Origin: Nematostella vectensis | Lineage: Eukaryota; Cnidaria; Anthozoa; Actiniaria; Edwardsiidae | DNA: 64,000 nucleotides | Direction: 5' to 3' | Assembly: GCF_932526225.1 (NCBI RefSeq) | Contig: NC_064039.1 | Coordinates: 10,434,139 to 10,498,138, forward strand | In this document: positions 35,058 through 54,319 of the stretch, in pieces | Layout: each line of letters opens with the position of its first letter | Position numbering within the stretch: position 1 is the stretch's first letter | Made by a program: the position numbers and the translations under genes | Notes under the pieces: model-generated | Told to the model about the DNA's origin: nothing | The model's input: only the letters and a program-made list of their open reading frames with translations | Database searches by the model: none

Positions 35058-36745
35058 CTTGGACGCTTTCGATCGTACACCCAGTCACGTGATAAAGCAC
35101 CCAGGCCACATTCCCCGCTCATGTGTGAGTCTTTTACCCAAAAAATTCTAAAGTTCGGAAAATAAATCCGTTATTGCCCCTTGAATCGTCCTGGGTGAGG
35201 GAGTGGGCACTAATTCGAAACGGGGTCACTTGCTTAAAAAATTCAGAATTTTTTAACTACCATGTCTTTATTTCAAGCATTTCAAGAAAAAGTAAAGAAA
35301 ATCAAGCCAATAAATTTACCACCAACAACTAAAAAAAAAAGTTTAGTACACGCCTTTCAATTTTCAATAACAAAAAAAAATTTTCTTGTAGGTGCTAAGA
35401 GCCTTGCATTTGGTAATCCTTTTGCTTATTTTAAGGTGGCCCGCGTCAATTCATAAGGACTGCTTTCAAGGAGGAGCTTGGAGGACGCGGCAGCACATTG
35501 TCGCCATAATTATACTAAAAATGCATCCATTTCGATCGCTTTTAGTAGACTGTGTTTTGACACCTACCGCTTGAATACGATCAAATTTAGGGTATAGAAA
35601 AACAGTTGCACCAGATTAAAGTTCAATATCTATGCGGGTAACGACGCAATACAGCAATTTTGCTGTACCGGTTACTTTTCCAAACTCCCAGAAGCCGCAG
35701 AGCTTTCTTCGAACTTCTGTTGTTTTGGATTTCAGCTGGAATTCACAGGTTTGTGACTCTCGAGGGAATGTCGCTGTGTGCCCGTGCCACTTTTTTATTA
35801 AAAAAATAGAAAACAAAAACAACCCCTTTAAACAACACACAGTTAATACACATAACCAACACTATTTTTTCCTCGGAAATGCTCTAGAAACCCTGCTAAT
35901 TCAAAGGTATTCGTTTTCGATTTTAATTTCCCAATTCTCCTAACATTGATCAGATATTTATTCTTTTTAGTAACATATTTCGCATTTTTAAGGTAGTAGA
36001 ACAAGTAAATATGCATTTGATGTCTCCGCCCGAAAACTTGAAGAAATTTCAAGTTATTTATAGTCAACTACAACAATTTTTTAAATTAAAAATTCAGTTT
36101 TTATTTACCGGGTTCAAATCGGTTACATTAGACGAAATATTACATTTACACTCGCTAAAGGTACAACATAATATAATAAAACGCTACCATTCCATACCGT
36201 ATAGCACCTTTATTGTTGTGATTTGCGTCAAAGGATGTATTTGCCGGAAAAACCCTCTAATTGTTTGTTTGTTTGAGATAAAAGAAAAAGTCAAGAAAAA
36301 AAAAATGATACCAATCCCCCAAAAGGAAATAAGGGCTAGTTAAAATGGGCTGTAGAAAATCTTTATAGATTTCATTATTTTCTTTATTTTACTTAGCTAC
36401 TCTATATTTCTACACAGCAAGAGATTTTTTCAAGACGTGTAAATGATTAACAATATTTACCCGGTTATTCACAAAGCAACGTGTATTAAAGAGTTTTTCG
36501 ACGTCTCAATTGTTTGATATCTTCTCCAAGTCTTTCCCAAAGTTCAGGTAACACGTTCTACTCGTGCGTAAAATAACCTCACAATAATGCAGAGAGTTAA
36601 CAACGCGGTCGCGCGTCCACCAGTTTTATCCTAAGTAATTAGTCCTGTTTACTCCACAAAAGTACGGCATGTTTAACTGGTGCACGCGAGGTAGCCCCGT
36701 CCACCCCTGTCCATATACTCGGTCGGTTAACCAGCGCATTGTTTT
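35058..36745. other. Intergenic region upstream of LIN7 and downstream of HSPA9
   Basis: AT-rich DNA. The first about 60 bases hold the LIN7 5' UTR (with an AAGATGGCGGC-type start context). The part near 36600-36745 is the likely HSPA9 3' UTR. Small open frames at 35262 and 36011 are low-complexity and match no family. No RNA gene or transposon is recognised. Confidence 0.5.
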
Positions 36746-44532
<7,787 letters not shown>

Positions 44533-44777
44533 AGCTGGATTTTTTTTAAGAACGTTGAAAACAACGTTGTTTTTGCAGTTTTATCTGATGCAACGATGAG
44601 CTGCCGCACGAGATGAGGGAAGGTTGCGTAAGGCGAGCGCCCGAGGCTTGACGGGAATCCATACCAAATATGGATTCGATGCCAGGGTTAAGCACAAGCC
44701 AGACCACAGGTGACCCATAAATTTGAATAAATTTGTACACGTATCATCATTAGAATATTTTGCACGGTTTATTTTCA
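44533..44777. promoter_or_regulatory. Divergent start region of HSPA9 (-) and 7SL RNA (+)
   Basis: Only 245 bp separate the HSPA9 start codon from the first base of the 7SL RNA. A TATA-like AATATTTT lies about 25 bases before the 7SL start, which fits an external pol III element. A dyad AACGTTGAAAACAACGTT lies at about 44551-44568, close to the HSPA9 start. No canonical triple heat-shock element is apparent. Confidence 0.5.
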
Positions 44778-45074
44778 GCCGGGCATTGTGGCGCATGCCT
44801 GTAATCCAGCTGCTTGGAGGCTAGAGATGTTGAATGGCTTGAGGTGTGGATTCCTGATGGCGGTCGTGCTATGTCGATCGGGTGTCCGCGCTAAGTCGGG
44901 CGTCAATATGGTGCCTTGAGAGGAGTCTCGAGTCACCAGGTTGGTTAAAGAGGAGCGTACCGGCCCAGGGTGGAAACACAGCAGGCAAAAGCTCCCGCTT
45001 TCGACAGTAGTGGGATAGCATCTGTGAATTGACGGCCGTCAACAGCCATGCCAAGATAGTCGAACTCATCTCAC
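44778..45074 (+). ncRNA. RN7SL: 7SL RNA of the signal recognition particle
   Basis: A full-length pol III-type gene of about 297 nt. The Alu-domain 5' end reads GCCGGGC..TGTGGCGCATGCC followed by TGTAATCC and GCTTGGAGGCTAGAG, as in animal 7SL. The S domain contains CGATCGGGTGTCCGC, GGCGTCAATATGGTG and CACCAGGTTGG. Helix 8 has CCGGCCCAGGGTGGAAACAC with a GGAA tetraloop (about 44972) and GCAGGCAAAAGCTCCCG, the SRP54-binding site, then CAGTAGTGGGAT. A T run from 45075 is the pol III terminator. The complete length, intact motifs and absence of an A tail or target duplication argue for a functional gene rather than a retrocopy. Confidence 0.94.
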
Positions 45075-45093
45075 ATTTTTTCCCCTTTTTTCC
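45075..45093 (+). terminator. Pol III T-run terminator of 7SL RNA
   Basis: Two T runs (TTTTTT, then TTTTTT after a short C stretch) directly follow the end of the RNA. Confidence 0.75.
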
Positions 45094-45649
45094 CAACCCT
45101 AAACAGAAATCGTGGCCTTGAAAAGGCGAGATTTCAGGCATAATATGCTTTTGACAGCTTTTTGACACGGCCTGCTTTCTTTCTATAACCGTTATTGTGA
45201 CTTTGGGAAGGGTAATTATTTAAAGAGCTGCTATGTTTGGGGGAGGGTTGCCAATTTTTAAGCGCAAAAAAAAAAAAAAAACGTGTGGGAGGACCTAAAA
45301 TTTTAAACAGGGTTTATGGGAAGGCCTTATTTTTTTTAACAGGTATTTTGACCAATTTCCGAGCCTCCTAATAGTCTGGAACCCCAGACCCCCTAAAAAG
45401 TTAATAAATAAATAAAATAGGCCTCTTGTCTGCATTCATGGCGCTTCTTTTTGTTTTATCTTTTAAAGTTTTGATTTTTCGAATTTCCCTTCATGCCACC
45501 CTCCCTTCCCCACTATTTTTTTAGATTTTTAGTATGAAAATAAGTACAAATAAGAACTGGAGGAAAGGAGCTCTAACGATGCTATTTATGTTTTAACAAA
45601 AATGGAAAACATTTGACGCCTGAAGGGCTTGAAATCAACACGGCTCCAG

Positions 45650-46960
45650 CTTCGCCGCTCTGTACAGGACCCGAAATGATCCCAGGACCCGAAACGATCC
45701 CAGGACCCGAAATGATCCCCAAAAGTACCCCAACTGATCCCGGGACCCGAAACGATACCGAGGAGTCCCCGAAATCAACCCCACGGAAATGCAGTAATGG
45801 ACAAAGGGAAAGCAGAAGAAATACTTGGAATTCTTAAAGCATAATTTAGGGTTGACAGCCAATCTATTTCTAAATAACATGACTTAAAAAACTTAAATTC
45901 CAATACAATACTTCTATTTATTACATTGCCCTGGCGGTAAACCCATAAACAGAGTCCTAAACAAATACACAACTTTTAATTGCTATTGAAAGGAGTACAA
46001 CATAAACATAGCACAGCCAAAGCACAGCCTTGCTCAGAACAACCAAACTTTTGACCTTCGAAACATTTGCAGTTCCAACACATGACTCTGACACTATAAA
46101 TCTCGTTTTCGGTAAACATCACCCTAAAAATCTATATTCATTTGACAACCAAACGTGTTTTTCACCACGAAATCCATGTTCACACGAGCGAATATTTACC
46201 GACAGCCGGTTTGGCCGAGAAGATGGAATTACAAAAGCACACTGAGTAATGCACTCGAACAACCCTTTTACTACCGTTGCAAAATATTAAGAGATGTGGC
46301 TTTTGTTGAAAGCAATATGTGAGTTTTGAATTTCCTTATGTAGTAGTGCGTACACCACTGCATGATTTCTCTCTATCTCTCTTTATGATAGGTCTTTCAT
46401 TCACCGAACACAAACAAACATTTTCCTACGGGAAAGCAGAGGCATGTCTAATCTTTGGAGACATTCGTTTATGGCTTGTTATGTATGAATTATTTATTCA
46501 CGCCTGGTTCTTCAAATTACCATCACGGGAATTTTTATTTGACCCCAATTGTTGACTCAACCAAGCTGTCGAAAGCTGATTTCCCGCGCAGTCGTATATA
46601 AAAATCTTAATACTATGGTTTTAGTTAATTCAAATTTCTGGATAGTGACAAAAATGACGCTTAAATGTTTCATATGTTTTTAAAACTGAAAGCCAATCCT
46701 TCCACATTCCTTTTGTTTGTCCATTACTGCAATTCCTTGGGGTTCATTTCGGGGACTCTTGGGGATCGTTTCGGGTCCCGGGATCAGTTGGGGTACTTTT
46801 TATGGCCCGCCTTCCGTAAAAAAATTACGGAAATCTGTTCCGGCTTCGGAATACCTTTCGAAGCGTCGGAACACCTTTCCGGATGTCTGCCGAGATGTAA
46901 ATGCTCGAAATGCTTGCCGAGATGTCTAAATGTAGATGGTCGAAATGTCTTCCGAACTAA
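45650..46960. mobile_element. Inverted-repeat element with GGGTCCTGGGATC-type arms
   Basis: The left arm (about 45655-45806) contains ACCCGAAATGATCCCAGG three times and ends GCAGTAATGGACAAA. The right arm (46718-46960) starts TTTGTCCATTACTGC and carries the inverse words (TTTCGGGTCCCGGGATCAG). A palindromic tail GGCTTCGGAATACCTTTCGAAG lies at about 46843-46865. About 900 bp of AT-rich DNA lie between with no recognised gene. The same words recur at 53640-53825, so this is a dispersed element; superfamily unknown. Confidence 0.6.
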
Positions 46961-48775
46961 GTATTAATCTCATTGCCCTGCAAAAACCCTCAAAACTTGT
47001 CAAATATTAAAATTAAACATTAATATTTTCATAAAGAATTAAGGCACGAGAGCCTCTAATTATCACGTGCTACGTTCACATAAAAGCTAGAGAGGTTGGA
47101 CTTTTAAGAATGCCTCACTTTTGGTCATACTCGCACTTATATGCGAACCATCTTGAATCCTTTTTAGAAGACTTAGCTGTACTTAGATTTCAATTGGTTC
47201 CTTTTGAAAGTCGTCTTATAGTCTTTTTATTATTTTTCAAACGAATCTACAATTTTATTGGGAATGTGTAGAATTTATAGCACATAACAATATAGTACCA
47301 CATTTTCACATGGCACCATACTGGACACAGTCTAGACATTACAGTTTTATGTCCTGTCCTGTGCAGGACATAAAGCCACCAAACTTTGATATGTTCCATT
47401 GGTGACACATATTAACAGGAGGTACCAAAGAAGTGCACGAGAAGGGGAGGGATAAAGGTAATTTGTCAAAATGCATAATTATGGCCTAATGAGATATGCT
47501 GACACCATAAATGCACCAAACGTGTCAAATATGATCCATAACCAACGCTTAACAGATTTACCGGAGAATAACAAATTTGCACTTCCTTGGGGAGGGGGAG
47601 GAGGGTGGGGGCAATTGACATTATAAACTTATGCTGTAGAGACACTAATGACACATTTGATAAACATACTTCTTGAGTGATCCTTAGCATAATTACATGG
47701 AGTACCACAAACATCAGGAGTTAGAGGGCTTTGACAAATTTACCTGTACCCTCCCTAATGAGGTGCAATTTTGTGACACCTCTTGTTGATCAGTCAAGAA
47801 TTTTCCAAAGAACATATACTGTATACCAAGCTTGGTACCTTTATAACTAGCACTGCTCGCCACTGTGACTGAAGTGCCACTCACCCTCCCCCCTACGAGA
47901 ACAATCCCATAATTAACTATAGCATTCGGTACAACGAGAAACCTCCATATCTAATATTGAAAACTAGGATGAAAACTTTCACCAAGGAAAGTTTTGAGTC
48001 TATTGCCCAAAGCGCGCAACGTTTACGTTGATACGCCGGACTAATATTTCTGCAATACCTGATGCCCTTCTTCTAGCAACACCATATACAGACTACAAAG
48101 TAATATATTTATTTGCACAGAAACAAGAGTAATAGTTACATCTGGTAAATAACAAGAAAAACAACTCATTCACTGTCGCCAATTATTATTGTAATTTTCA
48201 AATCTAAATCCAGGTAATATAGTATAATCAAAGTTCATTACAAGGGAAATGTATTCACCAAATGTTCCGATCCCCCTGACATATTCACTAAAACATCCGT
48301 TCTTGACGGATATATTTGAAAAATTTCCTTGATCAATGTTGCATTTTGAAATCAATTAAGTTGGTTTCTACCGTTTTCTTTTGTGTTCCGTTTCCACGCT
48401 GTTCTGTGGGTACCCCCCCCCCCCCCCCTCCACAATGGTCCTCAACAGGGGGCGTGGCTTAAAAATGCGTTTGACAAACGAATACAGATTCAAGTTTATT
48501 TCTGATGATTTCTTCTGAGCTAGGACGTGAAACTACTTCGTTCTACAGTATAAAAAGAACGCGAATGTGAATGTAACAATTTTGATGGAAACGGAACTTC
48601 TAAAAGTTTAAAGATGGATAGAGCGGATTTCAGATGAGTGTCGGAAAACTAAACGCAGATGCAAAACCACTTGCGGTGGAAGCCATTCAACGACAAACCA
48701 ATCAGGAAATGGAGTCAGGCTTACGTAGTCATGACGTGGGTATTGGCGCATTTTGATTTAGTTCTCAATTTCACA
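46961..48775. other. Intergenic region without recognised genes
   Basis: AT-rich sequence with a C run at about 48414-48429. No open frame resembles a known family and no RNA gene was recognised. Confidence 0.5.
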
Positions 48776-48879
48776 AAAGACTTTGCCCTCTACCTATAGA
48801 AAGGTTAACAAAATTCTATACCAAGGCCCTAAAATCTGGAATTCTCTCCCCATTACTATCAATCTTCTAACACCCTTTC
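48776..48879 (+). mobile_element. LINE RT C-terminus remnant, left part
   Basis: The + strand reads RKVNKILYQGPKIWNSLPITINLLTPF, the conserved end region of APE-type LINE reverse transcriptases (compare GARVWNKLPQSLRES in the LINE at 41027). It is cut by the TIR element starting at 48880 and appears to continue at 50492. Confidence 0.65.
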
Positions 48880-50491
48880 CAGTGGCGGATTTAGGATTTA
48901 GAAAGGGGGGCTGACTTTTTCGACAGGCAAGGGGCGTACGCAGGATTTTAACAAGTTGCAGTCAAAGCATTCAGAAGCTGAATGAGGGAAAGGCCCCTCA
49001 TCCCTCATTCCCGTGAAGATTTCATAGCTCCCGCTTTTGGGTTTTGAAATTGGCGTCAATGCGTCAGACTTTTGAGAATATTACACGATCCTCTGTCATC
49101 CTCGATCTCAAATAGGACTTCAGTCGTTGCGTGGCACTGAACGATATAACAATGTTTTCAAATCATCTGTAGACTAACATGATTAAAAAAATTATAGTTC
49201 TTATCCTCATCATTAAAACTACGTACATAAAAATGAATGAGTAAACATTTAATTTTTTTCCCCTCGTTATGCAAATAAAAATGCCAAAATTTTTTTGCAG
49301 GCCTATAGGATGCGTACGCCCCTGCAGGCTGTCTCGATTTTTTCAGATTTTAAGGAAAATATATTTCATGTTACAAAATCTTCTACAAAATTTCGAGAAA
49401 ACATTTATTTTCCCTGTTTGTTAAAATCACGTTACTTATTGAAGTTTTGAATTAGTTGAGAACCAAAAGCATAACAGCTCCTCTTACTACGGACTTTCCC
49501 GGAGGAACACTTAGAAAAGAAGATTAACGCCATCCGCCATGTTTGCGCTGCAATAAAACGCCTACAGACATCTTCATTCTGTCGATCGACACTATCATCG
49601 TGCAACCCATCAAATTTTGCAAAAATCTTCGAGTTTGCGCTTTCTATTTTCGGGTGCAAGTGCATCCATCACAATTTTAAAGGAATTCTGCCGGCGAGTT
49701 GTCAGAAAAACTTGAAAGCTTATGGTAAGAATCCAACATATTGTGTACTATATTGCAGGCGTGGCAAACGACTATATTTAGTGAATGAAGGTAGCATCCT
49801 TGATAATGGGCGTCTGGTGCTGACTTAGCTATTCCCACATAACCTCCTTCGAGCTCATTTATGAACTCATATGCCTATGCCCGCGGCAGTTGGTTAAAAT
49901 CAATTTTTTTTTGCCAAGGATTCTTGTATCCTGTTGCTAAAGCTTTGCCAGTGGGGCATGTTGATAAGTTTCTCTCAGCTTCAGTTTGCTTATCCACTCT
50001 ACCATGTGATAGCATGAATTTTCCGTTTGCGATCCGTCTAGTAAGTGGTAGGGGGAGGGCTCTCCATAAAAGTAGACGATAGGGTGATCGTCCTGTCTTT
50101 TAGGGCATACAATTCAACCAACTACTATAAATTCTTGTTATCCATTAGGGGGTATCGCCGGTCTCACAATGATTTTAGAGCTTAGGATTAGAAATTGCTT
50201 CGACCACACCCAATGTGCTATCTTTTAGGGTTAAAAATGTTGTTGAAAAGTGCTTTTCTGTTCCGCAAGTCAGAACATTCGGATTCAAAATGCATGCCTT
50301 GTTTCGGCTAGTGCAGTGGCCTGGCTTTCTGTCACAAACATTGTCTGGTTTTCGTCCAGTGAATAGCATAGCGATACATCCAATTCGGCTATAACAATTT
50401 GCAACGATTTATCTTTTTATTTTTAAACTTTTTTTTCGCCCAAAAGGAGGGTGACATGTCACCCCCGTCACCACCCCTAGATCCGCCACTG
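48880..50491. mobile_element. TIR element (hAT-like ends) inserted in the LINE remnant
   Basis: The left end CAGTGGCGGATTTAGGATTT (48880) is inverted at the right end CACCCCTAGATCCGCCACTG (50472-50491). CTTTC flanks both sides (48875-48879, 50492-50496). A CAGTGGCGGAT start is common for hAT-like elements, but those make 8-bp duplications, so the class is uncertain. No intact transposase frame is seen. A smaller element is nested at 48929-49325. Confidence 0.65.
48929..49325. mobile_element. Nested short TIR element
   Basis: AAGGGGCGTACGCAGGATTT (48929) and GGATGCGTACGCCCCTGCAG (49308-49327) are inverted ends sharing AGGGGCGTACGCA or its close variant. The interior of about 370 bp has no gene. 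Confidence 0.55.
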
Positions 50492-50600
50492 CTTTCATTA
50501 ATAAGAACTAAATTATCACGCTTTTTAAGTGAAAACAGACAGACTTGGCATATAACTTGCCTTATCCAAAAGTGTTTATTTACAAATTTCTAAACTTTAA
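50492..50600 (+). mobile_element. LINE RT C-terminus remnant, right part
   Basis: The frame SLIRTKLSRFLSENRQTWH is what would follow the GPKIWNSLP segment of the LINE at 48776-48879. It resumes directly after the right end of the TIR element. Confidence 0.5.
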
Positions 50601-51016
50601 AATGTATAACAATAACTTTTTTATTTTTTTTACTTTTTTTGTCAACTCACCAGCATATATATCAGAAATACCAAATGTCATACTTTAGGGAGACTCTACT
50701 TGAAAAGCCAGTGGCTTCCTAGGGCCCCCACCACTTCCATAATATACTGTAAACATGTAATTTAACTACCACATTTATGTGAATTTAATTTAATTGAGAA
50801 TACTAATGGCTATCAAAATGGATACTAATAACTATACCCTTATTGTTAAATGCCCTTGCAGAATGACACTTGATTTAGGGCAGGCAAATGGTAGTTTCTG
50901 ATGAGATGAGTGGCATTGATCAATTTCTAAGTATTTACCATTGTCTGATTGGGGAAGCCTGTTAAACCACTGACCAGTAGCACACCTGACAAGTACGTGG
51001 GATGTTAAAAGCATAT

Positions 51017-53142
51017 TTATGTGCTATTTTGCCTGGCTAACGCCAGAGAAATATAGTCGCGAACTTGAAGAAATATATTGATACCGTAATTGTTATCTTC
51101 TCCAAGTGGGTCAAATGAATGACGAAGGGCTGTAATGTACTCATCATTGAGATCCAGGTTTACTGGTGGAACAACAACTCCAGTGGTGTCATTGTCAGGA
51201 TCTGGAGGGGGCGCTGTTGGATCATCACCATATTCATTAGGATTGTCCAATACATCTCTGTCTCTGTCAAAGACATCTCTGACTGCAGAGTTTGGTGAGT
51301 TATAATTGGCAAGCATGCCAGATGTCCACAGTTGCCGTGGAGTTCGGTTGCCAGCTGTTGATATGGCATGAACCATAAATCTCTCTCTGAATAGGTCCAA
51401 GTGGCGCTGCACTCTTGGAAGGAAAACGTAGTGAAGGGCATACATGTGAATATCCGAATCAGAATCAAGTAAAAGATGCAATTCCATAAAATAAAATAAA
51501 GAAGAGAACAGGCTGATAACACTCATGCCAACATCTCTCCAAAGCCGTTCAATCCGTGTGTTTCTGACACTTGGCCCTGTTAGGAAGCTCCCTCTGTTGG
51601 CTCCCCTAAAGTACTCCATGTACTCCCCAACAGCCACATTTTCACCTCCGTCGTCTGCCCTTACACGTGATGGGTGACCCCACTTAGTGGTGCTGTTTTG
51701 AAAACAAGAAAGGACAGTCGCAGCCAGGTTGTTGGGATTTACTACTAGATATATAATAGCTCTAGAAAAGCCATCCACACAGCCATGGATGCACATCCGC
51801 CAGCGCCTCATTTTCATATTAGTATCAATGTGCCACAGGAAATTTGGATTGGGTACAGAGTATGGACGTCTGACAATCCTCTGGGCCCATCTGTTTGCCC
51901 TGTTGATTGGGTCTACTCTCACAATTGACTCCCTCACCTTCCATCTCTGTATCCACAAACCTCTTCTTCTCAAACCAGCAATCAAATTTGTTTCCCCTGT
52001 TCCGGGGAATGCATTCAACTCCTCACGGACAACAACATCCAGATTGTTTTCACTTATATTAGAAAATCCCTCAAAGTCCAAAGAGAACCCTAATTCTCTA
52101 CGTCTGTTGTAGACAGTCTGCCGAGAAACTCCAAGATCCCTTGCCACTTGAGCCCAGCTGTTAAATTCATTTCTCAGACAGGACAGTTGTTCAGCTGATA
52201 TTTGAAATCTGGGCCTCCCAGGTCTGTCACTATGCTCTACAGAAGGGCGATATGAGTATCCATCCATTACAGATAGGGAGTATAGCTGTGAATAGATGTT
52301 TCGCATCTGATCACGAAGCCTCTCCACTCCCCTAAACAAGCTCTGTTGGGTAGACTGTGATTGTTGCATAAAAATTGCAATATGAACAAGGTGCTGCATT
52401 GCACAAAGGACACGGTTGGCGTAAAATTCACATCTGTCTCTACTCTGTCGTATATTGTCGGATTCCGTGTCTAGCTCCCTTAACAGAGAATGTACACTGG
52501 AAATAAATCTTTCTAGATCATCATCAGATGATACCCTGCAATAAAACACAGGGAAGAAGGTTAAGTTAAAAGCAGAAGCCAGTAGTTAAGAAGGTATGTC
52601 AATTTACAGTAACAAAGGATGGAAACTAGTGAATATATAATCCCAGAAAGTTCAAATCTTTTATAGAGGTTTATATGGTGAGGTGCAAACTTTTGCAAAG
52701 CCATATTTATGCTAGTTTCAATGCTATGACATTACAAATTGGCATATCTAATAAATTTGGGGGGCTGCTAAGTTCGCTACTATCAAATGGCGGAATTAGT
52801 CGCCAACTGGTCAATAAAGTGTGCCCACAGCTGTGTAGCATCAAATCACATGGCTGCCACTTTGGAATTGTGCAATGAGGAGTTAAAATATCCAAGATAG
52901 TCGCTGCAATAAGAGTTTGTTATTCAAAGCTTTCAACATGTCTTTTAGGAATAAAAAATATCAAAAGTGTGCGGGATAGGCTTATAGGATATACCAGGCC
53001 TACATACCAAGAAAGCAAATGAACAGCACCAAATGTATGTGCAGCATTTATACAATGTTGAATTGAGAGCTTAATATAGAACTTACCTTGTGACAAATAA
53101 GGCCAACAACAAGATAAAGACAAGCAAGAATATCTGTTCCAT
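51017..53142 (-). CDS. Integrase-core (DDE) domain protein, transposon-derived, intact
   Basis: Two exons, 53087-53142 and 51017-52535, give 524 residues with an AG|G joint. Exon 1 encodes only MEQIFLLVFILLLALFVT, which looks like a signal peptide or membrane anchor, odd for a nuclear enzyme. A helix-turn-helix-like part (GRPRFQISAEQLSCLRNEF...VARDLGVSRQTVYNRRRELG) precedes a retroviral-type integrase fold. The candidate acidic triad is WHIDTN, RADDGGEN and RIERLW, with 34 residues between the second Asp and the Glu, close to the D-35-E spacing of integrases. The tail is acidic and Pro-rich (DDPTAPPPDPDND). Related integrase-core proteins are scattered in fish and cnidarian genomes, often as single-gene, transposon-derived loci. 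No TIRs or LTRs around it are obvious. It could be a domesticated gene or a recently mobile element. Confidence 0.85.
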
Positions 53143-53634
53143 TTTTGCTGAAATGGAGCTTAATGTTGACTACAATATGAACAGATGAATAAACGCAGAT
53201 GAACGTAGAAGAAAGCTAATAGTGCGACACGTGTCTTGTAGTGCGATACGCTAAGCATTTCCGGTAAGGGGTGAGTTTGAATAGACAGTGCTGAACAACG
53301 TATGCGCATGCGCGTGTTCTGGCGAAAACAAACAAAATCAAACTGTTGAATCGTTCGAGTAAAGGTACGAAAGGCGGACTTCGGTTGCTGTTTTGACTTA
53401 CTGTACAGCTTTAAAACCATAAAGAAAATTTTAACCTTAACTTTGATCTAGTTTCTAGCATTCGCCAAAATGTGACAGTTCGCCGGTAAAACGCCGTCTT
53501 TTCAAAACAAAAAGGCTGTTTCAACTGCGCAGTACTGGAACTAGTCTCATATTGATTATGCAATATGTTAGCCAAGCTGCGCATGCGCAATGAGTAGATA
53601 TTACTTTCCGGAAATAGTTTGAAATTTCGAAACG

Positions 53635-53830
53635 AAATTGTTGTTTCGTCTCGGAACAACATTCCGACGCCTCGAAAGGTGTTCCGACGCTTCGAAAGGT
53701 ATTCCGAAGCCGGAACAGATTTCCGTAATTTTTTTACTGAAGGCGGGCCATAACTTTTGGGGATCATTTCGGGTCCTGGGATCGTTTCGGGTCCTGGGAT
53801 CATTTCGGGTCCTGTACAGCTCTGCTTAAT
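53635..53830. repeat. Third copy of the GGGTCCTGGGATC element
   Basis: The block combines the palindromic CGACGCTTCGAAAGGTATTC part and three GGATCATTTCGGGTCCTG-like units of 18-20 bp, ending CTGTACAGCTCTGC. It matches the arms of the element at 45650-46960. Confidence 0.75.
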
Positions 53831-54267
53831 CCCCCCAACCACCCACCTCCCCTCCCCCTCACATACAAACGCGCGAGCGGAGGGGTCTCCCCTTAGTATG
53901 TCTTGTTTTCTTAATTTTTCCTGCTGGGAGGTAAGATAACTTTACCTGTATAGGTTTTTCACTCTTTTCGTGAAATAGTGCTCCCAACCCGAAATTGTGC
54001 CGGACAACTGAATGAAAACAGCGACATTCTGGCCATCTCCCGATTAACAAAATATGAAGCACTTTCTTTTTTCTTGATGAAGTGCCCAGTCTAATTTTTT
54101 TTACATCATCACGGCACCGTAGCAAAAGTGCCTATACAAACATAACATTTTCATTTTCTTTAGGGATATATTTTTTGGTCGCCTTTTTGGGGGAGGGTCA
54201 CCATTTTTGGGCTTTAAAGTGGGGGAGGGTCGAAATTTTTGAACCGGAAAAAATTAACTTAGCAGCA

Positions 54268-54268
54268 C

Positions 54269-54311
<43 letters not shown>
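54268..54311. repeat. Poly-C tract
   Basis: About 41 consecutive C residues, interrupted near the end by one G. Long poly-C tracts recur in this window (17607, 48414) and suggest replication slippage or assembly uncertainty. Confidence 0.9.
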
Positions 54312-54319
54312 CCCGATAA

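Noticed and set aside
51729-52112. Plus-strand frame of 127 codons
   Set aside because: Antisense shadow of the integrase-core gene.
53411-53842. Minus-strand frame of 143 codons
   Set aside because: It consists largely of the dispersed GGGTCCTGGGATC repeat and flanking DNA, without splice support or family match.
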